64,000 bases of DNA from Gemmatimonas sp. UBA7669 (GCF_002483225.1 NZ_DLHL01000016.1:10528-74527), one strand, 5' to 3'. Numbered from the stretch's first letter, positions 1 through 8,873 are shown. The notes: a model not told the origin generated them from the sequence alone. Numbers and translations are program-made.

Positions 1-1
1 A

Positions 2-790
2 GGCGCGGTGGACTTGCTGCTGCGCCGCATCGGACATGAGGTGGCCCACGAATGGTGGGGGCACGCGGTCAATCCATTGGACGTGGAAGGTCGTCTGCTG
101 TTGGTGGAAACACTGGCCCGCTACGCCGAGCAACTGCTGGTGCAGCGCGCGCAGGGTGAGGCCACGGTGCACGACATGCTGGGGTATGAGGAGGACCGCT
201 ACTTCCGCTCGCGTTGGCTGGGCGAACGCAGCCTGCTCACCATGATCGACGACGACGGCCTGTTCTACGGCAAGGGTGCACTGGCCATGCACGCCATGCG
301 GCACCTGCTCGGCGATAGCGTGGTGCTGCAGGTGGCGCGCCATGTGGTTGAGACGCAGTCCGGCCCGCGTGGCACGGCCACCGCCGCCGCGTTTGTGGAG
401 GCGCTCATGGCCGTCGCACCCGACAGCGCCGCCCGGGCGACGGTTCGCGAGTGGTTCGCCGAGCGAGTCATTTACGACTTTGCGGTGGACACGGCAGCGC
501 TGGTGCCGAGCGGCAGTGGAACCCGTGTGACGGCGCAGTTCAGTGTGACGCGCACGGCGCTGGTGGACAGTGCCGGTCAGTCGGTAGAGCGCACGCAGCC
601 GCTGGATGGCGTGACGGTCCCGGTGGGATTGCGCGGCCGCGATGGCGGCTGGCAGATGCTGCGCGCGCGGGCAGTACGCGGCGTGGTGACGCTGGATACG
701 GCGGTGACGTGGCCGGTCGAGCGTGTGGAGATTGATGCGGAGCGGGTGTACCTGGAGCGGGATCGCAGTAACAACGGACGAACTCGGTAA
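2..790 (+). CDS. M1-family zinc metallopeptidase, C-terminal part (truncated by window edge)
   Basis: Only the last ~262 residues are visible; the frame is open to the left edge, so the GTG at position 8 is probably internal. Just after it the protein reads HEVAHEWWGH, the HExxH zinc site followed by the WWG of M1 peptidases. The Glu of VETLARYAEQL, about 20 residues on, would be the third zinc ligand. The wording HEVAHxWWGH...ETLAxY is closer to the M1 domain found fused to ABC-2-type permeases than to classical aminopeptidase N, and the end (ERDRSNN) also fits that group. No membrane segment lies in the visible part. The expected role is cleavage of peptides at a metal centre; the substrate is unknown. 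It converges on the minus-strand gene at 902. Confidence 0.75.
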   Translation, partial: GAVDLLLRRIGHEVAHEWWGHAVNPLDVEGRLLLVETLARYAEQLLVQRAQGEATVHDMLGYEEDRYFRSRWLGERSLLTMIDDDGLFYGKGALAMHAMRHLLGDSVVLQVARHVVETQSGPRGTATAAAFVEALMAVAPDSAARATVREWFAERVIYDFAVDTAALVPSGSGTRVTAQFSVTRTALVDSAGQSVERTQPLDGVTVPVGLRGRDGGWQMLRARAVRGVVTLDTAVTWPVERVEIDAERVYLERDRSNNGRTR

Positions 791-821
791 CGCAACCGAG
801 CCTGGAAGAGTACGAAACCCC

Positions 822-901
822 AAACTCAATACTTCAACTCAAAGCTCAAAGCTGCCCGATCTGTCGGTAAGCTCTGAGCTTTGAGTTGAAGTGTTGAGTT
901 T
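822..901. terminator. Long inverted repeat, probable bidirectional terminator
   Basis: Two 32-nt arms (822-853 and 870-901) are reverse complements with two mismatches, around a 16-nt loop. The hairpin fills the space between two convergent genes: the plus-strand peptidase ends at 790 and the minus-strand gene ends at 902. The arms are low in GC compared with their surroundings and are built from repeats of the words AAGCTC and CTCAA. Confidence 0.6.
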
Positions 902-1603
902 TCAGTTTTCGCGACCGGTCACGCGGCTCGACTCGTTGTACGCCCCGTACGCCCCACTCATCGCCGTGCCGCCCGTCACCACCCCAATGCGCGTGAACAC
1001 AAACGCCATGCCTTTGCCGGCGTTCTCGCGCTCGGGCCTCCACGTCAGGCTCAGCGCGCTTGCTCCCACAATGGCCCCGAGCAAGGGCACATTGGGGCGA
1101 CGCGCACCGTTGGTCTCACGCACGACCAGCGTGTTCACCACGCCGCAACTGAGCGCACGTCCCACACGCGGCCAGAATGGGCGGCCAGCGCGCGCGCCGT
1201 TGCAGCGCATGGCGGGTCCGTGCGCAGGCACCACACGCAGCAAAGCAAAACGCAGCAGTTCTTCGCTGGCCGCAAAGCCCACCTGATCGGCCACACGTGC
1301 GCCGTAGCCGGCCCAGGTGCGCTTCCACTTGGCCGGCATGGCCGCGGCCTGATTGAAAGTAGAGGCGCCCAGTGCACCGGCGGCCAGCAACGCGTAGTGC
1401 TTGGCAATGCCGCCTTCGTGAGTGACCGTCACGCTGTCTACCGCTACGCTGTCTACCGCTACGCTGTCTGCGGAAGCCACCTGCGCAGACAGCCCTCTTG
1501 GACTCCATGCAACCAAGCAGGCGACCGCGAAGGCCGTCGCCCGCACACGCAACAGGTTCTGCAAACGCTGAAGTTCGAATGGCGACGTGCGGGCCGCACT
1601 CAC
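902..1603 (-). CDS. Hypothetical exported protein with VAVDS repeats
   Basis: 233 residues, starting at a GTG that overlaps the stop of the upstream gene (GTGA), so the two are translationally coupled. Residues about 20-41 form a hydrophobic signal peptide ending GLSAQ. The mature protein starts with a short Ser/Val/Asp repeat (DSVAVDSVAVDSV) encoded by a 15-bp tandem repeat at 1431-1473. The middle has hydrophobic stretches (YALLAAGALGAS; VPLLGAIVGASALSL) that may be membrane segments or a beta/alpha core. I do not recognise a family. Its coupling to the upstream lipoprotein suggests both act in the envelope. Confidence 0.6.
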   Translation of the reverse strand: MSAARTSPFELQRLQNLLRVRATAFAVACLVAWSPRGLSAQVASADSVAVDSVAVDSVTVTHEGGIAKHYALLAAGALGASTFNQAAAMPAKWKRTWAGYGARVADQVGFAASEELLRFALLRVVPAHGPAMRCNGARAGRPFWPRVGRALSCGVVNTLVVRETNGARRPNVPLLGAIVGASALSLTWRPERENAGKGMAFVFTRIGVVTGGTAMSGAYGAYNESSRVTGREN

Positions 1604-2205
1604 CGCGCTGGCGGGGCCGGCGGTAACGTCTGCGCGCGCATGCTGCCGGGCGCGGAGTCGGTGGCGGGCGGATAGTACTGCGGCGCGCCCGCGGTGATGG
1701 CCAGCCGCACCCGCTCCGATTGCGTGGCGTTGACGCCAAACAGCACGAGCACGAGGTTGGCCGAGCGTACCACATCGAGTGGTGGTTCGGGCCAGGCACC
1801 AATGCTGTCGCCCTCGGGCAGCAGCCGAAACCGATCGAGGCCGCGCGACGCCTGCACCCCCGCCATCGAGTCGGCAAAGTAGAACGCGGCCATGGTGGCC
1901 GTGCGGCCAATGCGATAGCGCGTGCCGCGCTCGGGGAAGTATGGCACGGTCAGCGTGTCGAGCACCTTGGCACTCATGCCGGCCTTGTTGATGCGATCCT
2001 CGAGATGACAGGGCCGCCAGGTGCCATCACGCGGGCAGGCCGAATCGGAGGGCGTGGCAGGCCGCGGCACCGGCGGCAGACTGCTCACGTCGGCCTTGGG
2101 TGCTTCGGCTTCCTTCTTGTCGCTGCAGGCCGCAGCGACCAGCAGCACGGTCGCGGTCAGCATCGCCAGGCGCGCGCGATGCGTTGGCAGGGCACGAGAA
2201 CTCAT
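1600..2205 (-). CDS. Hypothetical lipoprotein
   Basis: 201 residues. A signal peptide ends in a lipobox (LLVAAAC, Cys near residue 27), after which the charged linker SDKKEAEAPKAD follows, so the protein should be lipid-anchored. The body has no motif I recognise; Cys residues in SACPRDGTWRPCHLE could form a disulfide. It is the first gene of a two-gene unit with the exported protein at 902, with a 4-bp overlap. Confidence 0.6.
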   Translation of the reverse strand: MSSRALPTHRARLAMLTATVLLVAAACSDKKEAEAPKADVSSLPPVPRPATPSDSACPRDGTWRPCHLEDRINKAGMSAKVLDTLTVPYFPERGTRYRIGRTATMAAFYFADSMAGVQASRGLDRFRLLPEGDSIGAWPEPPLDVVRSANLVLVLFGVNATQSERVRLAITAGAPQYYPPATDSAPGSMRAQTLPPAPPAR

Positions 2206-2222
2206 GCGCCCAACTTAGCACA

Positions 2223-3035
2223 TCAGGCTGATGGTCGCGCCGTGTCGTGACCGTCTGCGTCACGGTCTCCGTCACGGTCTCCGTCACGATCTCCGCCATG
2301 GTCTTCACCGCGCGAGAGATTCCACGCTGCCACGGTCATCCATGCCGTGTGACAGGCAACGACCACACCAAAGCCGGTGACGTCGAGATGCAGGTGCCCC
2401 ACCATCACCAGCAGCCAGGGCACGAGACCGGCCAGTGGCGCTGTCCACCAAACAACGGCGGCAAAGCCCGCTTGCCCACGCATGGCCAGACCCCACAGGG
2501 TCATGGCTACCGCCGTCAGGGCCACATACACGGTGGCAAAGGCCTGATTGAGTCGGCCCGTATAGTGCAGTTGCTGCATGGCCACGTCGCGCCGCGCGGC
2601 GTCCTGCACCACATCCCGGGCGTCGGCCAGGTCACTCAATATGGCCGGCGCCACCAGCCCGCTCATGATGGCCGCCGCCATGACACACACGGCAGCCAGC
2701 CCAAAGCAGGCAAAGGCTCCGCCACTCAACCAGGGGCGCGCACGCAGTCGCCAGCTCAGCGCCCCCATGCCCACCAGCAACAGGGGCACCGCGCCAATGG
2801 CGGCGCCGTGCACAAGGCGTCCTCGCCACAACACGGCACCCGCGCCCGCTCCGTGCGCATTGGCGTCGGCAATGGACTCGGCTCCGGTGGGGTGCAGCCA
2901 CATGACGAGCAGCACCACCAATGAACCAGCGAGTGTGAGAGCGAAGGCGGGCGTGCGTAATGGCGTACGCGAGGACGCGGAGTTGCGGGATGTCGACATG
3001 GCAGGTGGATTGAAGGGGAGTGAACTCGCCCGCAT
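2223..3035 (-). CDS. Hypothetical multi-pass membrane protein with a GDRD-repeat tail
   Basis: Up to 270 residues; the ATG at 2999 (MSTSRN) is an equally possible start and would give 258. About six hydrophobic segments are visible, for example ALTLAGSLVVLLVMWL, VLWRGRLVHGAAIGAVPLLL, GLAAVCVMAAAIMSGLV, VVWWTAPLAGLVPWLLVMV and FGVVVACHTAWMTVAAW. The C-terminus is a run of GDRD units (about four 12-bp DNA repeats, 2258-2305). No family is recognised. It is divergent from the TetR gene, with about 30 bp between starts, so it is the natural candidate target of that repressor. Confidence 0.6.
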   Translation of the reverse strand: MRASSLPFNPPAMSTSRNSASSRTPLRTPAFALTLAGSLVVLLVMWLHPTGAESIADANAHGAGAGAVLWRGRLVHGAAIGAVPLLLVGMGALSWRLRARPWLSGGAFACFGLAAVCVMAAAIMSGLVAPAILSDLADARDVVQDAARRDVAMQQLHYTGRLNQAFATVYVALTAVAMTLWGLAMRGQAGFAAVVWWTAPLAGLVPWLLVMVGHLHLDVTGFGVVVACHTAWMTVAAWNLSRGEDHGGDRDGDRDGDRDADGHDTARPSA

Positions 3036-3065
3036 GATGCGCCCCCGTTATGTCACCTGCGCAGG

Positions 3066-3662
3066 ATGATGAACATCAACCCGTCGACTGTTCAACAAGC
3101 GGATTCGGACGGTGAACCCGACCCGCGCGTCGAGCGCTCCGAGCGTGCGCTGCGACAGGCCATGCATGACCTGCTGTTCGAGGGCGCATTTGACGAGGTC
3201 ACCGTGCAACAGATCGTGGCGCGTGCCGGGGTCTCACGCGGCACGTTCTACGCGCGCTATCGCAACAAGGACGACGCGCTGCTGGCCAGCCTCGAAGGCA
3301 TGCTGGCCTCGCTTGAACACGGCCTGGCGCAGGAACAACCGGCGCGGCTGATTGCCGCCGCCGAACTGCTCACGCACATCGACTCGGCAGGTCGGGTGCG
3401 CGACGCGTTGGCAGCGGGCGGGAAGCTGGAGCAGGTGCTCGACTACATGGGTGATGTACTCGCGGAGCAGATGCAGCGGCGGTTTGACGTCTTTGGTGTA
3501 AAGGCGGCCATGCCACCCGCGCTGGCCGCGCGCATGCTGTCGGCGGCATTCATGGAGATGTTGCGCTGGTGGGCCGACCGACCCGAGCGGCCCGACGCGC
3601 GTGTCATGGATGCGGAGTTCCACCGCATGGCGCGTCGCATGCTGCGCGGAGGACCGGGTTAG
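3066..3662 (+). CDS. TetR/AcrR family transcriptional regulator
   Basis: 198 residues. The N-terminal helix-turn-helix is clear at about residues 25-75: ALRQAMHDLLFEGAF followed by TVQQIVARAGVSRGTFYARY and NKDDALL. The C-terminal ligand/dimer domain (about 80-195) is helical and ends LRWWADRPERPDARVMDAEF, like many TetR_C modules. No ligand can be predicted. TetR proteins usually repress a neighbouring divergent gene, here the membrane protein at 2223-3035. An ATG at 3069 directly follows the first one and could also be used. Confidence 0.85.
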   Translation: MMNINPSTVQQADSDGEPDPRVERSERALRQAMHDLLFEGAFDEVTVQQIVARAGVSRGTFYARYRNKDDALLASLEGMLASLEHGLAQEQPARLIAAAELLTHIDSAGRVRDALAAGGKLEQVLDYMGDVLAEQMQRRFDVFGVKAAMPPALAARMLSAAFMEMLRWWADRPERPDARVMDAEFHRMARRMLRGGPG

Positions 3663-3883
3663 CCGGCATTTCCTGTTCCTACTGTGGGATAATTTTCGGC
3701 ATACTTTCGGTTTATTGTTTGCATTGTGCACGCCGGCCGCGCTTTTGTGCAGTTTTTGCAGTCGAACACCATCGTTTCGAGCACAAGGTCTTGGTTTTCG
3801 CGACTTTTGCTCCGATATTTTTGTCATCGACGCACGAATCCGGGTCCGCTTTGGCAGACCAGTACCTACACCACGCCCCCTCC
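3663..3883 (+). promoter_or_regulatory. AT-rich leader upstream of glnN
   Basis: This 221-bp gap is clearly lower in GC than its surroundings (for example TATTTTTGTCATC and CGGTTTATTGTTTGC). The ATG at 3884 has no Shine-Dalgarno sequence. I could not fix a -35/-10 pair with confidence. It is the natural place for nitrogen-responsive control of the glutamine synthetase. Confidence 0.35.
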
Positions 3884-6106
3884 ATGGCCACCAACAACTC
3901 CTCCCGCATGGCGGTCATGCGGGAAATCACGAACCGGGCTCCGCGCCTCACCTCACGCCCTGAGGAGAACGGCGTCCAGAGCCCCACCAGCGCCTGGTTC
4001 GGCATGAACACCTTCGGCCTGCGCCAGATGCGCGCCAAGCTACCGAAGGACGTCTACAAGAAGCTCGCGGCCTCCATCCGCCTCGGCAAAAAGCTCGACT
4101 CCGACATCGCGCCGGTCGTTGCGCAGGTCATCAAGGAGTGGGCCATTTCGCGTGGCGTGACGCACTTCACGCACTGGTTCCAGCCGCAGACGGGCCTCAC
4201 GGCCGAAAAGCACGACGCCTTCCTCAACTTCGACGAAGCCGGCCTGCCCATCGAGACGTTCACGGGTGAGCAGCTCATTCAGTCGGAGCCCGATGCCTCG
4301 TCGTTCCCCTCGGGCGGCCTGCGCGCCACCTGGGAAGCGCGTGGCTACACCGCATGGAACCCGGCCTCGCCGGTGTTCATCAGCGAGACGGGCGGCGTCA
4401 AGTATCTCTGCATTCCGTCGGTGTTCATCGGCTACAACGGTGAAGCACTCGACGAGATGACGCCGCTGCTCCGCAGCTGCGACGTGCTGTCGGCGCGCGC
4501 CACCGAGCTGCTCTCGCTTATCGGTGACACGGGCGTGCTGCGCGTCATCACCACGCTGGGTGTGGAGCAGGAGTTCTTCCTCATCGATCGCGGCCACTTC
4601 GCGCTGCGCCCCGACCTCGTCATGGCCGGACGCAGCCTCGTGGGCGCGCCGCCGCCACGCGGTCAGCAGCTCGAAGACCACTACTTCGGTGGCATCCCCG
4701 AGCGAGTGCAGGCCTGCATTGCCGAAGTCGAGCAGGAGCTCTACAAGCTCGGTGTGCCCATCTGCACGCGGCACAACGAAGTGGCGCCGTCGCAGTTCGA
4801 AATGGCGCCCATCTTCGAAGACTCCGAAGTGGCGGTGGACCACAACCACCTCGTCATGGCCATCCTGCGCAAGGTCGCGCTGCGCCATGGCCTGCAGGCG
4901 CTCATTCATGAGAAGCCCTTCGCCGGCATCAACGGCTCGGGCAAGCACTGCAACTGGTCCATGGCCATCGTGGCCGACAACGCGCTCGACGGCACGAACC
5001 TGCTCAAGCCCGGCAAGACGCCGCATCAGAACCTGCGCTTCCTGCTGTTCCTGGCGGCCGTGCTGAAGGGTGTGCACAAGCACGCCGGTCTGCTGCGCGC
5101 GGGCATCGCGGTCACGGGCAACGAACATCGCCTCGGCGCCAACGAAGCGCCGCCGGCCATCATCTCGGCCTTCCTTGGCAAGGGTCTCACGCAGGTCGTC
5201 GAAGACATCGCCGCCGGCAAGACGTCGGCGTCCAGCGCCGAGCAGGCCATGCTCAAGCTGGGTGTGGCCAAGCTGCCCGAGGTCGAGCAGGACAACACCG
5301 ACCGCAACCGCACGTCGCCGTTTGCGTTCACGGGCGCCAAGTTCGAGTTCCGCGCCGTGGGTTCGTCGCAGAACATCGCCTTCCCCGTCATGCTGCTGCA
5401 GGCGGCAGTGGCCGAGGCCATCGGCGAGATCACGGCCGAACTGAAGAAGGAAATCGCGAGCGCCAAGAGCGTGGATGACGCGGTGCTCAAGGTGGCCAAG
5501 AAGGCCTTCAAGGAGAGCACGCCGGTGCGCTTCGAGGGCAACAACTACTCCGACGAGTGGGTGGTGGAGGCCAAGCAGCGCGGCCTGCTCAACCTGCGCC
5601 GGACGCCGGAAGCGCTGGAGCAGCTCACCACGAAGGGCGCCAAGAGCCTCTTCAAGGACACGGGCATTCTCACCGACGTGGAGCTCGAGAGCCGCTACCA
5701 TGTGCGCCTCGAGCGCTACATCAAGGACATGCTCATCGAGCTGCACACGCTGCAGCAGATGGTGGACACGCAGGTGCTGCCGGCGGCCTACGGCTACATC
5801 GGCTCGCTGGCCGGCACGGCGGGTCAGGGTGCGGCGGCAGGCATCAACATGCAGCCCATCGTCGACGCGGCCAACGCGACCAGCAAGCTCGTGGCCACGC
5901 TGCAGAAGAAGCGTGCCGAGCTGGCCAAGGTGATTGCCAAGGCCGAGCACATGCACGACGACGCGGCCGCCCAGGCGCAGTACATCACGAGCACGGGCGC
6001 CGAGATCATGGCCGAAGTGCGTGAGGCCTCGGACGCGCTGGAGATGAGCATCGGCGACGAACACTGGCCGCTGCCGCGCTACCGCGAAATGCTGTTCCCG
6101 GTGTAA
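3884..6106 (+). CDS. glnN: Glutamine synthetase, type III
   Basis: 740 residues, in the size range of GSIII and much longer than GSI. It makes glutamine from glutamate, ammonia and ATP. GSIII signatures are visible: FQPQTGLTAEKHDAF near residue 100, RHNEVAPSQFEMAPIFE (metal/substrate binding), NGSGKHCNWS (ATP/glutamate site), TGNEHRLGANEAPPA, and DRNRTSPFAFTGAKFEFR near the C-terminal third. The frame is open further upstream and overlaps the tetR gene, but homology begins around the ATG at 3884 (MATNNSS), so I chose that start. It stands alone in its own unit, converging on the LytTR regulator. A separate type I enzyme lies at 56.5 kb, so the organism has two routes for ammonia assimilation. 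Confidence 0.95.
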   Translation: MATNNSSRMAVMREITNRAPRLTSRPEENGVQSPTSAWFGMNTFGLRQMRAKLPKDVYKKLAASIRLGKKLDSDIAPVVAQVIKEWAISRGVTHFTHWFQPQTGLTAEKHDAFLNFDEAGLPIETFTGEQLIQSEPDASSFPSGGLRATWEARGYTAWNPASPVFISETGGVKYLCIPSVFIGYNGEALDEMTPLLRSCDVLSARATELLSLIGDTGVLRVITTLGVEQEFFLIDRGHFALRPDLVMAGRSLVGAPPPRGQQLEDHYFGGIPERVQACIAEVEQELYKLGVPICTRHNEVAPSQFEMAPIFEDSEVAVDHNHLVMAILRKVALRHGLQALIHEKPFAGINGSGKHCNWSMAIVADNALDGTNLLKPGKTPHQNLRFLLFLAAVLKGVHKHAGLLRAGIAVTGNEHRLGANEAPPAIISAFLGKGLTQVVEDIAAGKTSASSAEQAMLKLGVAKLPEVEQDNTDRNRTSPFAFTGAKFEFRAVGSSQNIAFPVMLLQAAVAEAIGEITAELKKEIASAKSVDDAVLKVAKKAFKESTPVRFEGNNYSDEWVVEAKQRGLLNLRRTPEALEQLTTKGAKSLFKDTGILTDVELESRYHVRLERYIKDMLIELHTLQQMVDTQVLPAAYGYIGSLAGTAGQGAAAGINMQPIVDAANATSKLVATLQKKRAELAKVIAKAEHMHDDAAAQAQYITSTGAEIMAEVREASDALEMSIGDEHWPLPRYREMLFPV

Positions 6107-6117
6107 GGCCAAGACTC

Positions 6118-6142
6118 GCGTAAGGGCCTTCGCCCTCTACGC
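6118..6142. repeat. Small hairpin carrying the CCTTACGC repeat word
   Basis: Twelve bases after the glnN stop lies GCGTAAGGGC-CTTC-GCCCTCTACGC, a 10-bp stem with one bulge. Its left arm contains the reverse complement of CCTTACGC, the word shared with the repeats at 24.4, 56.4 and 63.2 kb. Confidence 0.45.
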
Positions 6143-6161
6143 AGTCTACCGTGGGTTGTGA

Positions 6162-6195
6162 GTGTGAGTGGTGCCGCACCATGCACCACTCACAC
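6162..6195. terminator. Hairpin between convergent genes
   Basis: GTGTGAGTGGTGC (6162-6174) pairs perfectly with GCACCACTCACAC (6183-6195) over an 8-nt loop. It lies between the ends of glnN (6106) and the LytTR regulator (6249), as expected for a shared terminator. There is no long T-run on either strand. Confidence 0.5.
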
Positions 6196-6248
6196 CCACA
6201 GCTCAGAGCCCAAAGCCCACAGCAGTGGATGGCCGACTGCAGTTTTTC

Positions 6249-7016
6249 TTACCGCAGTTCCTCTTTGAGCTTCTGCGCAAATCTCCGACTCATCACCACC
6301 GGCTCCCGCTGCCCTCTCAGCCACACCTGGTAGCTGCGCGGCATGTGCTCGGCAATGCGCTCCACCATCTCCATGTTGACGACCGTGGAGCGATGAATCT
6401 GCTGAAAGGGCGGCGACGGCAGTCGCGCCATCCATTCGGCCAGCGTCTTGCGCACGACCACCCGGCGTCCGTCGGTCAGTGATACGATCGTGCAGTCACC
6501 ATCGGCCTCCACACAGCGCATCTGTGCCACGGGCAGAAATCCCATGCTGCCATCGAGTCGCAGAAACAGTCGATCGTGAATGCCAAGGGGTCGGCCGGGG
6601 CCCGTGGCTTCGCCCGACTCATCGTGTGTCTGCCCTTCTGCTGCGCCGGCAACCGGCGCCGGCCCCAGTCGCGCGATCGTGTCCGCCAGGCGCGCAGCCG
6701 ACACCGGCTTGAGCAGATAGTCGAGCGCGCGTACCCCAAACGCATCCACCGCATAGCGGTCATGCGCCGTGACACACACCACACGCACCTGCGGCGGCAA
6801 GAGCGGCGCGAGCGTCAGCCCCTGCTCCTGGTGCAGCTGCAAGTCGAGGAACACCACATCGATTGTCTCGCGCTGCACCAGCTCAGCCGCTTCAGCGAGC
6901 GTGCTGGCTTCGCCCACCACCTGCACCTCGGGATGCGCCTGCAGCATGCGCCGCAACTCCACGCGCGCGAGCCGCTCGTCGTCTACCAGCAGGGCCTTCC
7001 AGTGTGCCGCGCTCAT
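6249..7016 (-). CDS. LytTR-family response regulator
   Basis: 255 residues. The receiver domain (about 6-120) shows ALLVDDE, the phosphoacceptor Asp in VVFLDLQL and the conserved Lys in YLLKPVSAARL. The C-terminal LytTR DNA-binding domain (about 145-250) contains RLFLRLDGSMGFLPVAQMRCVEADGD and FQQIHRSTVVNMEMV. It is encoded just after its sensor kinase with a 4-bp overlap, so phosphotransfer from that kinase is expected. Target genes are unknown; LytTR regulators typically bind paired sites upstream of envelope or peptide genes. Confidence 0.92.
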   Translation of the reverse strand: MSAAHWKALLVDDERLARVELRRMLQAHPEVQVVGEASTLAEAAELVQRETIDVVFLDLQLHQEQGLTLAPLLPPQVRVVCVTAHDRYAVDAFGVRALDYLLKPVSAARLADTIARLGPAPVAGAAEGQTHDESGEATGPGRPLGIHDRLFLRLDGSMGFLPVAQMRCVEADGDCTIVSLTDGRRVVVRKTLAEWMARLPSPPFQQIHRSTVVNMEMVERIAEHMPRSYQVWLRGQREPVVMSRRFAQKLKEELR

Positions 7017-8098
7017 GTGCCCAGCCGGGCGTAGGGCAGCGTGAGACGCACACGCACGGCCGCGTGGTCTGATTCAGTTTGCAGTGAAGCCGCCGTGCCG
7101 TAGGCCAGCGCGAGACGTTCGGTGACGTTGCGCAGTCCCATGCCGCTGGTGGCCGCGTCTGGAGCCCAGGTTCCGCTGTTCTCCACCGTGAGCACGAGCT
7201 GTTCGTTGTCCACCGCGGCGCGCAAGGTGACCACCAGCGGCGTGCCGCGCCCATGCGTGACCGCGTTCTCCACCAGCGGGGCCAGCAGCAGCGGCGGCAC
7301 GGCAGCCTCACGCGCCTGTGGCGAGGCGTCTACAGAAACGTGCAGTCGTTCCTCGAAACGCAGCTTCTCCACCGCGAAGTAGGCTTCGTGCAGCGCCAGC
7401 TCGTCACCCAGTCGCACCCGGTGCACCGGTTCGAGCGACAGCGATCCACGCAGATACTCGGCGAGCTGCGTGATCATGTCACGAGCGCGTTCGGGGTCTT
7501 CGCTTACCAGCGCACGCACCGAGTTGAGTGCGTTGAAGAGGAAGTGCGGATTGACCTGCGCCACGAGCAGGCGGTGCTGCGACGCCGCCTGCAGTGCGCG
7601 GGCCTGCTCCACGTCACGCGCCGCAAGCACCAGCGTAACGCCCGCGGCCCAGAGCAGCATGATGAACACATGCACCACAAACATGCGTCCCACCATGGAC
7701 ACCGACTCAGCGGCCAGCGCAGCGAGGGAGCCGTTGGTCCACCACAGATAGCCGAACATCCACGGCAGCGTGGCTGCCAGCGCCACGGCGACAACCTGAA
7801 TGGGCAGCGTGAGCGGCAACCAGCCGGCGCGCAACGCACTGGGTGCGCGCCAGGGCGCCACACGGCGCAATGCCCAGACCATGGGCGCGGAACAGAGCAT
7901 GCCCACCAGCACCCAGCGCACGGCATTGAGCACGCGCTCGGACGATTGCGGTTCCTGCGCCGACCCCTGGCCCCAGACCGCCACCCCGATGAGCAACCAC
8001 AACCCCCCGTGCACCACCGCAGCGCGCCAGGGGGACGGCGCTCCGGTCGTACGCGGGGGGTGTGAAAGCACAGCGTCAGGGGTGCCAGCGGGGCGCAT
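7013..8098 (-). CDS. Sensor histidine kinase, LytS/YehU type (His_kinase family)
   Basis: 361 residues. The N-terminal half holds about four transmembrane helices (AAVVHGGLWLLIGVAVW; WVLVGMLCSAPMVWAL; LPIQVVAVALAATLPW; FVVHVFIMLLWAAGVTLVLAA). It is followed by the phosphoacceptor motif AQVNPHFLFNALNSVRAL, typical of LytS-class kinases, and an ATPase domain with VENAVTHG, NSGTW and GMGLRNVTERL. No extracellular sensor domain is visible, so the membrane part probably senses. It forms a coupled pair with the regulator at 6249-7016. Confidence 0.9.
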   Translation of the reverse strand: MRPAGTPDAVLSHPPRTTGAPSPWRAAVVHGGLWLLIGVAVWGQGSAQEPQSSERVLNAVRWVLVGMLCSAPMVWALRRVAPWRAPSALRAGWLPLTLPIQVVAVALAATLPWMFGYLWWTNGSLAALAAESVSMVGRMFVVHVFIMLLWAAGVTLVLAARDVEQARALQAASQHRLLVAQVNPHFLFNALNSVRALVSEDPERARDMITQLAEYLRGSLSLEPVHRVRLGDELALHEAYFAVEKLRFEERLHVSVDASPQAREAAVPPLLLAPLVENAVTHGRGTPLVVTLRAAVDNEQLVLTVENSGTWAPDAATSGMGLRNVTERLALAYGTAASLQTESDHAAVRVRLTLPYARLGT

Positions 8099-8125
8099 GC
8101 CCCAAATGTGGCACCGCGTGCGCGC

Positions 8126-8692
8126 TTACGGCAGCAACACCTTGTCGATGACCAGGATCACGCCGTTCGACTGGTACACGTCGTACACGCTGATGTTGGC
8201 CACCTGTCCCTTGGCATCCTTCACCACCAGGTTGCGCGGGCCGTTCATCATGACCGACAGCGTGCCACCGCTGGCCGTCTTGAGCGTGGCCGTGCCGTTG
8301 CCCTGCTTGACCGCGGCCATGAGCGCCTCGGCGTCGAGACGACCCGGCACGACGTGATAGGTCAGCACACTCGTGAGCGTGCCCTTGTTCTCGGGCTTGA
8401 GCAGGTTGTCCACCGTGCCGGCGGGCAGCTGCGCGAAGGCCGCGTTGGTGGGCGCGAACACGGTGAACGGTCCCTTGCCCTTGAGCGTCTCCACCAGACC
8501 CGCGGCCTTGACGGCCGCCACGAGCGTGGTGTGGTCGGCCGAGTGTACGGCATTGTCAACAATGTCCTTGGAGGCATACATGGCCTGACCGCCGACCATG
8601 GGGTTCATGGACTGCTTGGACTGGGCCGACGCGGTACCGGCGAGCAGCAGCGAGCAGGAGAACGCGGCAATTGTGGTGAGTGAGCGCGACAT
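8126..8692 (-). CDS. Secreted fasciclin (FAS1) domain protein
   Basis: 188 residues. A signal peptide (LTTIAAFSCSLLLAGTASAQ) is followed by one FAS1 domain (about 45-188), with DHTTLVAAVKAAGLVETL, GPFTVFAPTNAAFAQLP, LTYHVVPG and the closing SNGVILVIDKVLLP. FAS1 domains act in adhesion or surface interactions. It lies downstream of an ECF sigma/anti-sigma pair and has its own upstream region with a candidate promoter shared with the sigma gene. The arrangement recalls the SigK-RskA system of mycobacteria, whose regulon includes the fasciclin-domain antigens MPT70 and MPT83. Confidence 0.9.
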   Translation of the reverse strand: MSRSLTTIAAFSCSLLLAGTASAQSKQSMNPMVGGQAMYASKDIVDNAVHSADHTTLVAAVKAAGLVETLKGKGPFTVFAPTNAAFAQLPAGTVDNLLKPENKGTLTSVLTYHVVPGRLDAEALMAAVKQGNGTATLKTASGGTLSVMMNGPRNLVVKDAKGQVANISVYDVYQSNGVILVIDKVLLP

Positions 8693-8790
8693 GATGAGAC
8701 CCTCGGCGATCGTGTGAGTGAGTTGGTTCGTGCATTGCGCCGGTGCGCGTCAGGTCAAGCCTGAGGTGTTGCGTCCGGCGTCGCTGCATG

Positions 8791-8816
8791 TACGCCGGGC
8801 CGCAAGCGCCGGATGC
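8791..8816 (-). promoter_or_regulatory. Candidate ECF promoter of the fasciclin gene
   Basis: On the minus strand GCATCC (8816-8811) and CGTA (8794-8791) are separated by 16 nt. The same layout, CAATCC-N16-CGTA, lies upstream of the sigma gene at 10480-10455. ATCC and CGTA are shared at identical spacing. It would give a leader of about 90 nt for the fasciclin gene. Confidence 0.5.
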
Positions 8817-8873
8817 ATCGCGAGACGATACAGTGGCGTGCGGCCCGATGTCGTCACTCCCACGTGCTCAGAG

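Noticed and set aside
2999..3066. A TetR operator between the divergent starts
   Set aside because: Only a weak CGCATGATGCG-like palindrome near 3031-3041 is present; not enough to call an operator.
4040..6112. A 690-codon open frame on the strand opposite glnN
   Set aside because: It is antisense to a clear glutamine synthetase and has the His/Arg/Leu/Val-rich composition of a frame created by high-GC codon bias; no domain is recognisable.
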